From Mycoplasma buteonis (GTDB taxonomy: Bacteria; Bacillota_I; Bacilli_A; Mycoplasmatales; Metamycoplasmataceae), in NCBI RefSeq assembly GCF_000733865.1, contig NZ_JPOK01000004.1, positions 124,001-188,000 of the forward strand: 64,000 nucleotides of DNA, read 5' to 3'. Positions 44,174 through 55,803 of this stretch are shown one piece after another; position 1 is the stretch's first letter; every line of letters begins with the position of its first letter. Made by a program: the position numbers and the translations under genes. The notes beneath the pieces were generated by a model that was not told the DNA's origin, ran no database searches, and saw nothing but the letters and a program-made list of their open reading frames with translations.

Positions 44174-45275
44174 TGAAGCTGATATTTATGCAATAAGTTT
44201 TGAAAATGAGTTTAAAATACAAAATCAATATTTGGACACAAAATACGAAATAAATGATGATCCTAAATTAAAAAACGAATTTGATTTTATCGGTTTAAAA
44301 ATTAAATTCGGTATTGAAAAAATATTATCTAGTAATATTAAAAATTCAAATATTGATTTAAATATTAAATCTATAAGAGATTATAAAAATTGAAAAATTG
44401 ATTTCTATATAAATCAAAAGCCAATTATTCAAAATTCCAAAGTTAAAAGTAATACACAAATAACTAGCAAAGATGCAGACATACCTTTTGATAAAATAGA
44501 AAGATTGGACTTACATATTTACAGTCAACAGTACCCAAATAAAATACTTTGTAAATATGCCGTTCTTTTTTCACCATTTGAAAAAATTAAACTCAATATT
44601 TCAAACATATATAAATATAATTCAATAATTTTTCCATACTATACAGCAATTTGTTTTAGTAAGGAAGAAAAAACTCAAATTTACTATTCAGAAGCTGTTT
44701 TCAAAATCAAATGAAATGATTTATTTTATGATAAATTTACTAAATCAATAGCAGAAATTATTTTCTTTGTTAGGCAAAAAGAAAGTGTTATTGATAAGGA
44801 TCAAAATAAATCACAAAAAGGTCTATTTAAATTTAAAGCTGATAATTTTACTTTTTTACCATTTGTTAAAACTAAAATTCCTTTACTTAAGGAATTAAAA
44901 AATTCAGATAATTCAAAACAAATATTTGATTTAGTTTTAAATAGCAATTTTGAAGCTAATTTAACGCAAGATGATTTGATTTTAACCAAAGATATAACAG
45001 TAATTAAAGGCTTGCAAGTTCCAAAGCGTTTTACTGGGAATATGCAAACCGCATTAATCTTAAACACTGATTTTTTTGAAGCACAAGTTGCACGCAATTT
45101 TAAAAATTCAATAAATTGAACTGATGCTAATTATATTCCTAAAAATAAAGAATTAAAAATCGAAGAAATAAAACCTATTATTCAAAATTCATATCGTTTT
45201 AGTTTTGATATGTCTAAGTATCAAGAAATTATTACCAAGTCTGATTGACAATTTTCTTGATTTTTAAAAAAATAA
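44166..45275 (+). CDS. Hypothetical protein, MG285-like by position
   Basis: A 369-residue protein, soluble by eye, with a mixed alpha/beta, Lys/Asn/Ile-rich sequence. It begins MYSEADIYAISFENEF and ends QFSWFLKK. No known motif is recognised. Its start overlaps the upstream stop by 8 bp, so translation is coupled. It occupies the position of MG285 between MG284 and MG286 in M. genitalium, and the length is similar, but sequence homology was not tested. Confidence 0.65.
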
Positions 45276-45276
45276 A

Positions 45277-45708
45277 ATGTTTTATTCAAAAAAACTAAAA
45301 ATAATAATTTCTATTTTTTCAGTAGGTGTTATTTTATCAGCAATTAGCTTTGGTATTTATTGATACAACTCAAAAATATATAACACAAAAAGGATTAAAG
45401 AAGATGACAAATTCAAGAAAAGAACAACAGAAAAAAATAAAAATAGTTTCCCAAAAATTAAAGCAAATACATTTAATATGTATGTCAAAAATGATGCAAC
45501 CGGACTTAAATTTATTGATAATGAAATCGTTTTACAAATAATCAAGAATATAACTTCTCGTTTTAAAGAAACAGAAGGTAATATTGATTTTGACTATGAA
45601 ATAGTTAAAGGTAATACAAAGGAAGACGACTACATAATATTAAATTTAAAATATTTAAATTCTGATAGTGAACCAGAATATAAAAGTTATAAAATTTTTC
45701 TAGAATAG
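45277..45708 (+). CDS. Hypothetical membrane-anchored protein, MG286-like by position
   Basis: A 143-residue protein with one N-terminal transmembrane segment (LKIIISIFSVGVILSAISFGIYW), a short Lys/Arg-rich linker and an outer or cytosolic domain ending EYKSYKIFLE. The ATG shares bases with the region just after the preceding stop (TAAAATG), so it is the third gene of a coupled set. It has the place of MG286. Function unknown. Confidence 0.65.
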
Positions 45709-45719
45709 TTATAATTCAA

Positions 45720-45731
45720 TATAATAAAATT
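45720..45731 (+). promoter_or_regulatory. acpP -10 box next to the start codon
   Basis: TATAAT at 45720-45725 is followed by only AAAATT before the ATG, with no Shine-Dalgarno sequence. Transcription starting at the normal distance would begin on the ATG itself. Confidence 0.5.
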
Positions 45732-45944
45732 ATGAAAATAGAAGAAAAAGTTTTAAAATCATTTGAAAAATTAGCAAAAAGAAAAGTAAATCCTGATGAT
45801 TTAATTTCTGATTTAAAAATAGATTCATTAGATCTTGCAATGTTGATTTTTGAAGCAGAACAAGAATTTAACACACGTATATCCGATGAAGAACTAAGTA
45901 AAGTTAAAACCATAAAAGATGTAATTTCTCTTTTAAATAAGTAA
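45732..45944 (+). CDS. acpP: Acyl carrier protein
   Basis: A 70-residue acidic four-helix protein. The 4'-phosphopantetheine attachment Ser is in LKIDSLDLAMLIFEAEQEFN (DSL motif, Ser at about residue 34). Mycoplasmas usually lack full fatty acid synthesis, so it more likely serves acyl transfer for lipid or lipoprotein metabolism. In M. genitalium MG287, also an ACP, ends the same cluster. Confidence 0.93.
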   Translation: MKIEEKVLKSFEKLAKRKVNPDDLISDLKIDSLDLAMLIFEAEQEFNTRISDEELSKVKTIKDVISLLNK

Positions 45945-45951
45945 TTTGTGG

Positions 45952-45957
45952 TATAAT
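45952..45957 (+). promoter_or_regulatory. tRNA-Trp promoter (extended -10)
   Basis: TTGTGGTATAAT, a TGnTATAAT extended -10 box, lies 10 bases before tRNA-Trp. The same 12-base element appears on the minus strand before tRNA-Tyr. Confidence 0.65.
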
Positions 45958-45967
45958 TACTTTGCTT

Positions 45968-46042
45968 AGGAGTATAGTTCAACGGTAGAACAACGGGCTT
46001 CAACCCCGTGTGTTGTGGGTTCGAATCCTGCTACTCCTGCCA
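45968..46042 (+). tRNA. tRNA-Trp (UCA)
   Basis: A 75-nt cloverleaf with acceptor AGGAGTA / TACTCCT, D arm GTTC/GAAC, anticodon loop CTTCAAC (anticodon TCA, reading UGA and UGG), T loop TTCGAAT and encoded CCA. This is the tRNA responsible for the UGA=Trp code seen throughout the window. Confidence 0.97.
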
Positions 46043-46071
46043 TTTTTTTATTTTAAAAATGGACTTAAATA

Positions 46072-46106
46072 TAAAATAGCTACCAATCGGTAGCTATTTT
46101 ATATAT
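46072..46106. terminator. Bidirectional terminator, tRNA-Trp / ROK gene
   Basis: A 13-bp perfect stem TAAAATAGCTACC / GGTAGCTATTTTA with loop AATC has A/T runs on both sides. The ROK stop codon is part of the right arm, so one hairpin serves both converging transcripts. Confidence 0.88.
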
Positions 46107-47010
46107 TTTTATCTTTAATTAAGTGGTATAAACCAAATAAAGCAGAATCATCTCCTGATTTATCAAATATTAATTTAGTGTCATTAAAATGATTTAAATC
46201 GCTATATTTCTTAGCAAGTTCAAACGCTTCTAAAACAAAAGTTTTTTGATTTAATGCTAAGCTTCCACCAATAAAAAAATAATTGGGAGCTATCATAGCT
46301 GCAGATATTGAAAACATACGTGCAAGAGATACTTTAGCTTCTTGAATGATTTTTAAAGCTAAAGCATTTCCCTCGCTTGCTAGTTTAAATGTTTCTCCAG
46401 AAGAATTTGATAATTTAAAAAATTTAGATTTTGTTTCAATACCACTTCCAGAACAATGTAACTCTAAAGCGAAGGGATTTTTTAATCTATGATCACCTAA
46501 AAATGGTTTTTCAGAGATTGGTAATTGTGCAATTTCTTGTGCATAATATTTATTACCATGAAAAATTTTCCCATCAATAATTAATCCTGCCCCAAAACCT
46601 GTTGAGATAGTAAAAAATTGTGATATTTCATTATTTTTTAAATTATGTGCTTTATGATTTGAATATGCCATAGCGTTAGCATCATTTTCAAATAAAATAT
46701 CAATTAAATTTGAATTTTTTAATAAATAATTCTTAACATCAAAATTTTCTCAAGTACCACCTAAATTAGGACTTTTTAAAACTTTTCCTTGCTCATAATC
46801 GCTTGGTCCAGGAATACATAAAGCTAAGTATTTAATTTCGTATTGATTAATTTTATCTACAACTCATTTTAGTGTTGATTCAGCAAAATTATAATCAGTA
46901 TTCGTCTTTTCTTTTTTAATAATTTCACCTTTATCATTAAAAAAACCTATTCTAGTATTAGTTCCACCAATATCAACTGCAGCAAATTCAGAATAATCAT
47001 ATTTTTTCAT
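46099..47010 (-). CDS. ROK-family sugar kinase
   Basis: A 303-residue ASKHA-fold kinase. The phosphate-1 motif is FAAVDIGGTNTRIGFF, LCIPGP follows, the catalytic DENDANA-like loop is FENDANAMAYSN (about 107-118), and ISTGFGAGLIIDGK binds ATP. The zinc motif CxCGxxGC of many ROK proteins is reduced to LHCSGSGIE. There is no helix-turn-helix N-terminus, so it is a kinase rather than a NagC-type repressor. Glucose or N-acetylmannosamine are possible substrates. Confidence 0.88.
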
Positions 47011-47078
47011 ATTTTAATTATAAAAAAATATGAATAGTTTAAATTAAAAAGCAATAAAAAAATCGCCTTACGACGATA

Positions 47079-47153
47079 TGGCTGTCCTAGTTAGATTCGA
47101 ACTAACGCATGGCGGAACCAAAACCCGCTGCCTTACCGCTTGGCTATAGGACA
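47079..47153 (-). tRNA. tRNA-Gln (UUG)
   Basis: A 75-nt cloverleaf on the minus strand with acceptor TGTCCTA / TAGGACA, anticodon loop TTTTGGT (TTG), T loop TTCGAAT and encoded CCA. It is separated by three bases from tRNA-Tyr and co-transcribed with it. Confidence 0.96.
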
Positions 47154-47156
47154 AAA

Positions 47157-47240
47157 TGGTGGGAGGAGAGGGATTCGAACCCCCGAATCCGAAGAAAGTG
47201 GGTTACAGCCACCCGCATTTGGCCGCTTTGCTATCCTCCC
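47157..47240 (-). tRNA. tRNA-Tyr (GUA)
   Basis: An 84-nt class-II tRNA with acceptor GGGAGGA / TCCTCCC, anticodon loop CTGTAAC (GTA), a long variable arm, T loop TTCGAAT and encoded CCA. It heads the Tyr-Gln tRNA pair. Confidence 0.96.
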
Positions 47241-47255
47241 ATAAAGTGCTTAATT

Positions 47256-47261
47256 ATTATA
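47256..47261 (-). promoter_or_regulatory. tRNA-Tyr/Gln promoter (extended -10)
   Basis: The minus strand reads TTGTGGTATAAT here, identical to the tRNA-Trp promoter core, 15 bases before tRNA-Tyr. Confidence 0.65.
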
Positions 47262-47544
47262 CCACAATTTTAATTATATTCATAAAATTTATTTTTTTGC
47301 TAGAACAATCAAAATATAAAATTGAAGTAAATAAATTAGCAAATTTATTTTATCAAATTTTTGAAGAAAAAAATAAATTTTAATTAAATAAGGTATTTTG
47401 AATTATTAATTAAAATATTTTTTATAGCAAAATTAAAATATTATTTTTAATGTATGTTTTTAGGTTTAAAAGTCACTTTTTTATGAAAAACCTTTTAAGT
47501 TGTAGGTTTTGGTTTTACTTAATATATGCTAAAATATAAAAGCA
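47262..47544. other. AT-rich intergenic region
   Basis: About 280 bp between the tRNA pair and the infC leader. It holds long A/T runs and no ORF with a ribosome-binding site. A TATGCTAAAAT stretch near 47526-47536 is a possible promoter core for infC. Confidence 0.4.
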
Positions 47545-47688
47545 ATAAATAACATAATTGCAGAAAAGTAGAATTTCACTTCTCACCTGATGGTCATAGC
47601 CTTGGGTTTAGCTACAATTAATGTATCAATAATTCTGATACCTTTTTTAGTAGGGAGGTGGTTAACCACTATTTATTTGAAGGAGCAT
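47545..47688 (+). promoter_or_regulatory. infC-rpmI-rplT leader
   Basis: A structured 5' region. AGAATTTCACTTCT (47570-47583) can form a short hairpin. GTATCA / TGATAC (47623-47628 / 47636-47641) followed by CCTTTTTTAG looks like a weak terminator. The 12-base palindrome GTGGTTAACCAC (47658-47669) lies near the ribosome-binding site AAGGAG. In Firmicutes ribosomal protein L20 represses this operon through such a leader. The exact fold here is an inference. Confidence 0.55.
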
Positions 47689-48291
47689 ATGCAAGACAAG
47701 AAAAAACCACAACAAGAACATTACGTTAACGGAAACATTCCGTTTAAACAAGTTTTTCTTTTAGGAGCAGAAGGAGAAAAAATTGGTGTTAAATACACAA
47801 AAGAAGCTATCGAAATCGCTAAAAGCGAAGGTAAGGATTTAGTTTTAATTAGTGTATCACCAAAACCAATTGCTCGTATTATTGATTACGGTAAATTTAA
47901 ATACGATCGTAAGAAAAAACAAAAAGAATTAAAAGAAAAACAAACAATAATTCAAAATCGTGAAGTTCGTTTAACACCGATGATTGGTGAAAATGATTTA
48001 TTGACTAAAAGTCGTAAAGCTCGTGAGTTTTTATTAAAAGGTGACCGTATCAAAGTATCACTTAAATTAAGAGGTCGTGAAATCGGAAGAAAAGACTTAG
48101 GATTAGGAACACTCGAAAGGTTTTATGCTACATTAGAAGATGTTGCTGATAAATCTACAGAACCAAAACTTGTCAATGACCGTTTTCTTGATATGAATCT
48201 CCAACCAAATAAGCAAAAAATCGCTAAATATCTAAAAGAACAAAGTCAAGAGACTAAAGAAGGAGAATTAAATGCCAAAGATGAAAACTAA
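47689..48291 (+). CDS. infC: Translation initiation factor IF-3
   Basis: A 200-residue IF-3. I start at ATG 47689 ([19 protein letters not shown]) with AAGGAG just upstream, because the reading frame upstream runs through the structured leader. [20 protein letters not shown] and [30 protein letters not shown] are the family signature. A C-terminal Lys/Glu-rich tail extends it past the usual 180 residues. It overlaps rpmI by 20 bp. Confidence 0.95.
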   Translation: MQDKKKPQQEHYVNGNIPFKQVFLLGAEGEKIGVKYTKEAIEIAKSEGKDLVLISVSPKPIARIIDYGKFKYDRKKKQKELKEKQTIIQNREVRLTPMIGENDLLTKSRKAREFLLKGDRIKVSLKLRGREIGRKDLGLGTLERFYATLEDVADKSTEPKLVNDRFLDMNLQPNKQKIAKYLKEQSQETKEGELNAKDEN

Positions 48292-48460
48292 AAGTGCGTT
48301 AAAAAAACGTATTAAAGTTACTGGAACTGGTAAAATTATGCGTGAGCAGGCTTACCGTTCACACTTAGCACAAAACAAAACAACTAAACAAAAACGTCAA
48401 TCACGTAAATCTGCTCTAATGTCAAGAAGTGACCTTAAAAGATTTAAAGCATTAATCTAA
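48272..48460 (+). CDS. rpmI: 50S ribosomal protein L35
   Basis: A 62-residue basic protein [20 protein letters not shown], canonical L35. GAAGGAGAATTAA precedes the ATG within the infC tail. Confidence 0.96.
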   Translation: MPKMKTKSALKKRIKVTGTGKIMREQAYRSHLAQNKTTKQKRQSRKSALMSRSDLKRFKALI

Positions 48461-48520
48461 TCTTGTTAATTTATTTTTTCAAGATAAAAAATATTTATTA
48501 TTTAAGAAAGGAAAATATTT

Positions 48521-48871
48521 ATGGCAAGAGTTAAAGGTGGAACAGTTACAAGAGCAAGACGTAAAAAATGATTAAAATTAGCTAAAGGGTACTTTGGACA
48601 CAAATCAATCGGTTACAAAGTTGCAAAACAACAAGTTGTTAAAGGTTGAACATACGCTTTCAGAGACCGTAAACAAGTTAAAAGAAACTACCGTAAATTA
48701 TGAATCGCTCGTATTAATGCAGCTATTAGAGCTGAAGGATTAAGTTATTCAAAATTTATTAACGGACTTAAAAAAGCTAATGTATCAATTAACCGTAAAA
48801 TGCTTTCAGAATTAGCAATTAACGAACCTAAAACATTTTCAATGTTAATCGAAATTGCAAAACAAGCTTAA
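48521..48871 (+). CDS. rplT: 50S ribosomal protein L20
   Basis: A 116-residue L20. It begins [28 protein letters not shown] and contains three UGA Trp codons, so it is easily missed with the standard code. [22 protein letters not shown] and the C-terminal LIEIAKQA complete the family pattern. AGAAAGGAAAA is the ribosome-binding site. L20 probably also represses the operon through the leader. Confidence 0.96.
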
Positions 48872-48882
48872 TTATTTTATAG

Positions 48883-48908
48883 AAGTTGAGTTTTACTCAA
48901 CTTTTTTA
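48883..48908 (+). terminator. Terminator after rplT
   Basis: AAGTTGAG / CTCAACTT 8-bp stem with loop TTTTA, followed by TTTTATT. Confidence 0.9.
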
Positions 48909-48927
48909 TTAAAATTCATAAACAAAT

Positions 48928-48962
48928 AAAAAGCCGACAAAATTAAATGTCGGCTTTTTTTA
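48928..48962. terminator. Bidirectional terminator beside the M13 peptidase
   Basis: AAGCCGACA (48931-48939) and TGTCGGCTT (48948-48956) form a 9-bp GC-rich stem with A-rich left and T-rich right flanks, so it works in both directions. It lies about 10 bp past the peptidase stop. Confidence 0.88.
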
Positions 48963-48972
48963 ATAATTTTAA

Positions 48973-50877
48973 TTATCAAATTTTTACTCTTTTTTCTGGA
49001 GCTACATACATTCCATCATTTTCTGTAATATTATACTCATTGTAAAACAAATCACAGTTAGATAATTGAACGTTAGCTCTTTGTTTTCCTGGAGCATGCG
49101 GATCAGATTCTAATCTTCTTTTTGCTGCTTCAGGTTTACATAAAATTCTTCAAATTCTTGCTCAGTTTTCAAAAAATTCTTTCGCATTAAAATCAGGTTC
49201 TTTTTGAGCCGCTTCAAGTGCACATGAGAAACCACCCATATCAGCAATGTTTTCTGATACAGTTAATTTTCCATTAACTTTACCAACTTCTGTTTCAATA
49301 CCATCGAAAAGTTCGATAGCTTTTTGTGTTTTTTCTTTGAACATTTTATAATCGTTTTCTGTTCATCAGTTGTTTAAGCTTCCATTCTCATCAAATTGTG
49401 CACCATTATTATCAAAAGCGTGTGAAATTTCATGTGCAATAACCGCACCAATCCCACCATAGTTTGCACTACTTGATTGTTTAATATCATAAAATGGATA
49501 AGATAAAATTGCAGCAGGAAAGACAATATGATTAAAGAAAGGATGGAAATAAGCGTTAATCATTGCTGGTGACATACTTCATAATTTTGGATTAGTTAAT
49601 TCTAAATATTGATTGTATGCATGCTCTGTTAAAATCCTACTTACTAAATCTAAGTTTGTAACTAAATCTCCATTTTCAGAGTAATCTTTAAAAATAAACT
49701 TATCATAGTATGTTTCGATTTCTTCAGGATAACCAACCATAACTCCTAATTTAGAAAGTTTTAAACGCGCTTTTTTAACTGTATCTGGTGATAATCAATT
49801 ATTGCTTGCTAAACGTGAATCATAAATTTGAATCATTGATGCAACCATTTTTTCTACGTTTTCTTTAGCCTCTTTACCAAAATATTCAGTAGCATAATAC
49901 ATACCTAATGGCATTTTAAAGTAATTTGAAATGGTGTCGTAGGCAAAATCTTCTAATGATCTAACTTTGTCGATAGAATATAAAGCATTACGATATTGTG
50001 AAGCAATTTCACGAGTTTTTTCTGTAATATAAGGTGCTTTTGATCTTAGATTATTGAAAAACATTAATGCTTTAAATCCTTTGAATGTATCTTCATTATA
50101 TAAAACATCTAAGTTTTCCAAATAATTCGTATTATCTAAAACAATTTGTTTTAATTCTTTATTATTAACTAACTCTTTACCAATTTTTACTAAATCAAAA
50201 TATTTTGATTTGTTACTAAAGTAATCCAATTCTTTTGGATTATAAAGTGAAACGTAATCAGCCTTTTGCTCACTAGATAAAACATAATTTTTAACTAAAT
50301 CATCAAATTTAATTGCTTCATCTAACATTTTATTAACAACTTCTGATTCTAACCCGTAATCAATTGCGAGCTCATAATTCATTTTTCTTCAAACTGATAA
50401 AAATTTATCTTTATCTTCTTTTTCATAATTTTCTTTAGAAGGTAAAATTGTTCCTGGTTCACCAATTCATAAGACTTTTATTTTATTATTAACAAAATCT
50501 TGTGAAACACCAAACGAAATTGGTAAACTACTAAATTTATACTCATATTCTTTAAAATTATCAGCAATTTGTTTAAAACTTTTAAGCTCTAAAATTTCAT
50601 CTAAAACACTCTTAGCTTTTGATCAACCTAGTTTGTCACGCATTTTAGTATCCAAAATCATTTTGTATAATTTAATCATTTGATGTAAGTGCTTATTATC
50701 TGGAATAGTCGTAGGATTTTCAGCTCATTTTTTCACTAAGTCTTTAAGTAATTTTTCAAGCTCTAAATCCATTTCTGCAAAAGCACTAGTTAAAGGTTTA
50801 TCTGCAGGAATTTGTGCTGATTTAACTCAATCCTCATTAACATACTCGTAAAAGTCATCTTTTAAGTTTCTTGTCAT
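48973..50877 (-). CDS. M13-family (neprilysin/PepO-like) zinc metallopeptidase
   Basis: A 634-residue peptidase. The zinc site is GAVIAHEISHAFDNNGAQFDENG (HExxH), the third ligand Glu is in SENIADMGG (about residue 539), and the substrate-binding NAYFHPFFNHIVFPAAIL is upstream. The N-terminal helical domain starts MTRNLKDDFYEYVNEDWV. There is no signal peptide or lipobox, so it should act in the cytosol on peptides, like lactococcal PepO. AAGGAGAAAAA precedes the ATG. A single gene divergent from an RpiR-type regulator. Confidence 0.95.
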
Positions 50878-51054
50878 TTTTTCTCCTTAATAATTATTAA
50901 TAATGTAATTATAACTAATTTGTAAGCTACTTAGATGATTATTTATCTGTAAATTTCACATAAAATTGAAAGCTTTTTCCACAAAAAATAGCTTTATTGG
51001 TAATTATGATAAAATTAATATATACTTATTTAAAATATGGAGCAATATTTAAAA

Positions 51055-51990
51055 ATGAGACCAACTTTAATTGAAACAGAGAAAACTGAAAAAATCAAAG
51101 AATCTAATGAAAATTTCAAAGTTTTATTAGATTTTATCGAAAATCATCCAGAGCAATTTAAAAACTGAAACTCTTCCGTTTTATCTAGAAGTTTAAACAT
51201 TTCACAACCTACAATTACTAGATTTTGTAAAAGGTTAGGATTTAAAAACTTTAGGGACTTACAAATTTATGTAGCAGAACGTGTTTCTAAAATTTCCCGT
51301 GTTAGTCGTTTCTTAAAAGAGGGTGAAGACTTAAATAGTGCGGATATTATTTCAAACGTGTTTAACTTATATAATTATTCTATTTCCGAAACATATAATA
51401 TTTATGGAATGAATCAAAGAAAAATTGTTCAATATGCTAAAACTGTAATTGAGCATTATCCTAATATTATTTTTGGAATTGGAGATTCAAGTAATATTGC
51501 ACGCTATTTTTCACAGCAATTGCGTAAATTAGGAATTTCAATTTATGCTTTAGACTCTATTCATGAATTTTTTTCTTCAGAAATAACATTAAAAGCTAAA
51601 ACACATGTTACTTTAATTTCTAGCGGCTTAAAAACAGCAGAAGTTTTAAAAATTATCGAGCACCTTGAAAGAATGAACATTACCTATAGTGTTTGAACTT
51701 CAGAAGTTTCTCGAGCAGAAGATTTATGCAAAAATGCACGAAACATTTTAGAAATTGTTGGTATTGAAGAAGAATACCGCTTAGTTCCTACAGGTTTAAA
51801 AGTTAGCAGTTTTATGTTAGTAGATATTATTTTCGGAATGATTATTTATTCACACAAAGAAAAAGCTAATAAATATAAAATTATGCGTGATAATATTGCT
51901 AATTGAAATGAGCAAATGACTTGTGATAATCTTAAAGATTCAATTAAACAGCTAGAAGTTTTAAAATCACGTAAAAAAAATCAATCATAG
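51055..51990 (+). CDS. RpiR/MurR-family regulator (second copy)
   Basis: A 311-residue regulator. The helix-turn-helix is SVLSRSLNISQPTITRFCKRLGFKNFRDLQ (about residues 41-70) and the SIS domain begins NIIFGIGDSSNIARYFSQQLRKLGI. It differs clearly from the ula-linked copy. The start is uncertain: an in-frame ATG at 51037 lies 10 nt after a TATACT box (leaderless option), whereas 51055 has GGAG 11 nt upstream. It may control the divergent peptidase or act elsewhere. Confidence 0.87.
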
Positions 51991-52010
51991 TGTAAGCTAT
52001 GATTTTTTTA
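51984..52010 (+). terminator. Terminator after the second rpiR-type gene
   Basis: ATCATAG / CTATGAT stem with loop TGTAAG followed by TTTTTT. It overlaps the stop codon TAG. Confidence 0.88.
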
Positions 52011-52016
52011 TAAATA

Positions 52017-52041
52017 AAAAAGTTGGATAATCCAACTTTTT
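52017..52041. terminator. Terminator after the BI-1-like gene
   Basis: An 11-bp stem AAAAAGTTGGA / TCCAACTTTTT with loop TAA. It is symmetric in A/T flanks, so it can act on both strands, mainly for the minus-strand membrane gene that ends inside it. Confidence 0.82.
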
Positions 52042-52798
52042 AACGGTTACCACTAAAAATTCTTAATAAGTATTGTACTAAAATTGCATATAAAATAAAC
52101 ATATCAATTCCATAGTAAATACCTTCTCTAGCAATTTCTTTTTCGCCAATAAAAGATATATTATCAGCTTTTTTTCTAATTACTGTGAAATTAACAATGA
52201 TAGAAAAACTAATTAATAGAATACCTATAACAGAGATTACTGTTTCTAATCAATAATTAAAAACAAAGATAGAAATAATAGCTAGAACTATAAAAACAAT
52301 AAATAAAGGTCATGCAACAAATTTTAATTTTTGTAAATTAACTTTTTGAGTATATCCTAAAAAACCAAGAACTAAGATAGCTAATGCAGGGATTACAAAT
52401 AAAGATAAAATAACATAAACAGCATAACTAGTAGCTTCAGTCATTTCTGATTTCATATAAACTAAACCTAAACCAATTGAAAAACCAAAATGTAAAACTA
52501 ACACAGGTACGGAAAGAAATAAAAATATACGCTTCATTTTTTCTAAAGTCCATATGATTAATGTTGTTAAAATAGTTAAAACTAAAAAAGCTATTAAAAA
52601 CTTTCAGCTGTTATCAATAAATAATTGATAACCATATTCTGTGCTTAAAAAAGCAGAAAACCCAAATGCAACTCCTATTGTTAAAACTAAACAAAGAGAA
52701 AAGGTTGCTAATATAATTCCAAAAAATTTATTTCTTAATTTTTGCTCAGTAAAAGTGAGCTCGGTATTAATACCAGTATTTTCGTTAAAATTATTCAT
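52040..52798 (-). CDS. Bax inhibitor-1/YccA-like membrane protein
   Basis: A 252-residue protein with about seven hydrophobic helices after a polar N-terminus (MNNFNENTGINTELTFTEQKLRNKFF). The end, GIYYGIDMFILYAILVQYLLRIFSGNR, matches the BI-1 family's last helix and basic tail (LYLDFINLFLxLLRxFG). Bacterial members are calcium-leak or membrane-stress proteins of uncertain role. Family membership is by pattern and topology only. Confidence 0.65.
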
Positions 52799-52827
52799 AA
52801 GTTAATTATATTAAAATTTAACTAAAT

Positions 52828-54840
<2,013 letters not shown>

Positions 54841-54861
54841 TTATACTAAATTATTGATAAG

Positions 54862-54909
54862 AAAAAAGCTAAGTCAAAATTGTGTTTACAACACTGACTT
54901 AGCTTTTTT
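54862..54909 (-). terminator. Terminator after tRNA-Thr
   Basis: A long near-perfect hairpin whose outer stem AAGCTAAGTCA / TGACTTAGCTT is extended by A/T pairs to about 15 bp. An inner GTGTT-TAC-AACAC stem stacks above it. T-runs on the minus strand (TTTTTTC) make it an efficient terminator for smpB-ssrA-tRNA-Thr. Confidence 0.85.
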
Positions 54910-54982
54910 GGTGCTCCTTACAAGAATCGAACTTGCGATAGATGATTACGAGTCAACCGTTATACCACTTAACTAAAGGAGC
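54909..54982 (-). tRNA. tRNA-Thr (CGU)
   Basis: A 74-nt cloverleaf with acceptor GCTCCTT / AAGGAGC, D stem GTTA/TAAC, anticodon loop CTCGTAA (CGT), T stem GCAAG/CTTGT and encoded CCA. The anticodon stem (GTTGA/TCATC) has one T-T mismatch. It lies 3 bp downstream of tmRNA on the same strand. Confidence 0.9.
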
Positions 54983-54985
54983 AAA

Positions 54986-55367
54986 TGGTGGAGATGACGA
55001 GAATCGAACTCGTGTCCACTATTGCATAATTATCACACATCTACAGTTTAGTTTATTTTTATAATCATTACCGCTAAAACAAACAAAAAGCAAAGTAATG
55101 ATTGAACAAAAGTTCGCTTAAAAAAATGTTCAGTTTTTTAAGCTATCCTTTAAGACTCATTTTTAAACTAAAGGAATCATTTAAAAATGACTTTGACGCG
55201 TTAATTAAGCGAATGCAAAGTTTTGTGAACCAGCAAATGCTGGGTTGCTGAATGAAAATTCAGCTTCTTTTTCAGTTTTTCCGTTTAGAAAAGCCTAGTA
55301 GCAATTATAGTCTGCCACACTACTGCAGTGCAATAAAACACAATAATGTCGAAGCCATTACATCCCC
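54986..55367 (-). ncRNA. ssrA: tmRNA (ssrA)
   Basis: A 382-nt transfer-messenger RNA. The 5' end GGGGATGTAATGGCTTCGAC and 3' end with GAATCGAACTC complement plus CATCTCC and CCA form the tRNA-Ala-like half. The tag reading frame runs from a GCT resume codon (about 55294) to TAA (55205-55207). The tag begins AFLNGKTEKE and ends SQNFAFA, 29 residues in all. Hydrophobic AFA ends are typical for mycoplasma tags. It follows smpB by 4 bases. Confidence 0.95.
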
Positions 55368-55371
55368 AAAA

Positions 55372-55803
55372 TTAATATTTAAAATTTCTTAATCTTTTCT
55401 GTGTTTCTTCTTTTGCAATTTTATCACGTTTGTCATATTTTTTTAGCCCTTTAGCTAAGCAAATTTCAATTTTTAATTGTGAATTACTGTTAAAATATGC
55501 TTTTAATGGTATTGCCGTTAATTGTTCACGTTCACTTTTTTCTTTAATATAACGAATTTGTCGTTTATGCATTAATAATTTACGAATGCGAAATTCATCA
55601 TTTTTTTGCAACATATAACTTTTAAAAAAAGCTTCTTTTAAAAAAATTTCATTTTTGTAAACCGAACAATAGGCGTTTGAAATATCAATTTGATTTGCTC
55701 TTGCGGTTTTTACTTCTCAACCTTGTAATTCAATACCAGCCTCTCATTTTTCAATAATTTCATAATTAAAATGTGCTTTTTTGTTCTGACTAACCACTTT
55801 CAT
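55372..55803 (-). CDS. smpB: SsrA-binding protein SmpB
   Basis: A 143-residue tmRNA partner needed for trans-translation. MKVVSQNKKAHFNYEIIEKWEAGIELQGWEVKTARANQIDI is the conserved beta barrel start, GLKKYDKRDKIAKEETQKRLR is the C-terminal tail that enters the mRNA channel. Two UGA Trp codons hide it in the standard code. It lies directly upstream of its RNA. Confidence 0.95.

Noticed and set aside
47590-47688. Upstream extension of infC
   Set aside because: The added residues are hydrophobic and unlike IF-3; the region is the structured leader, and AAGGAG precedes the ATG at 47689.
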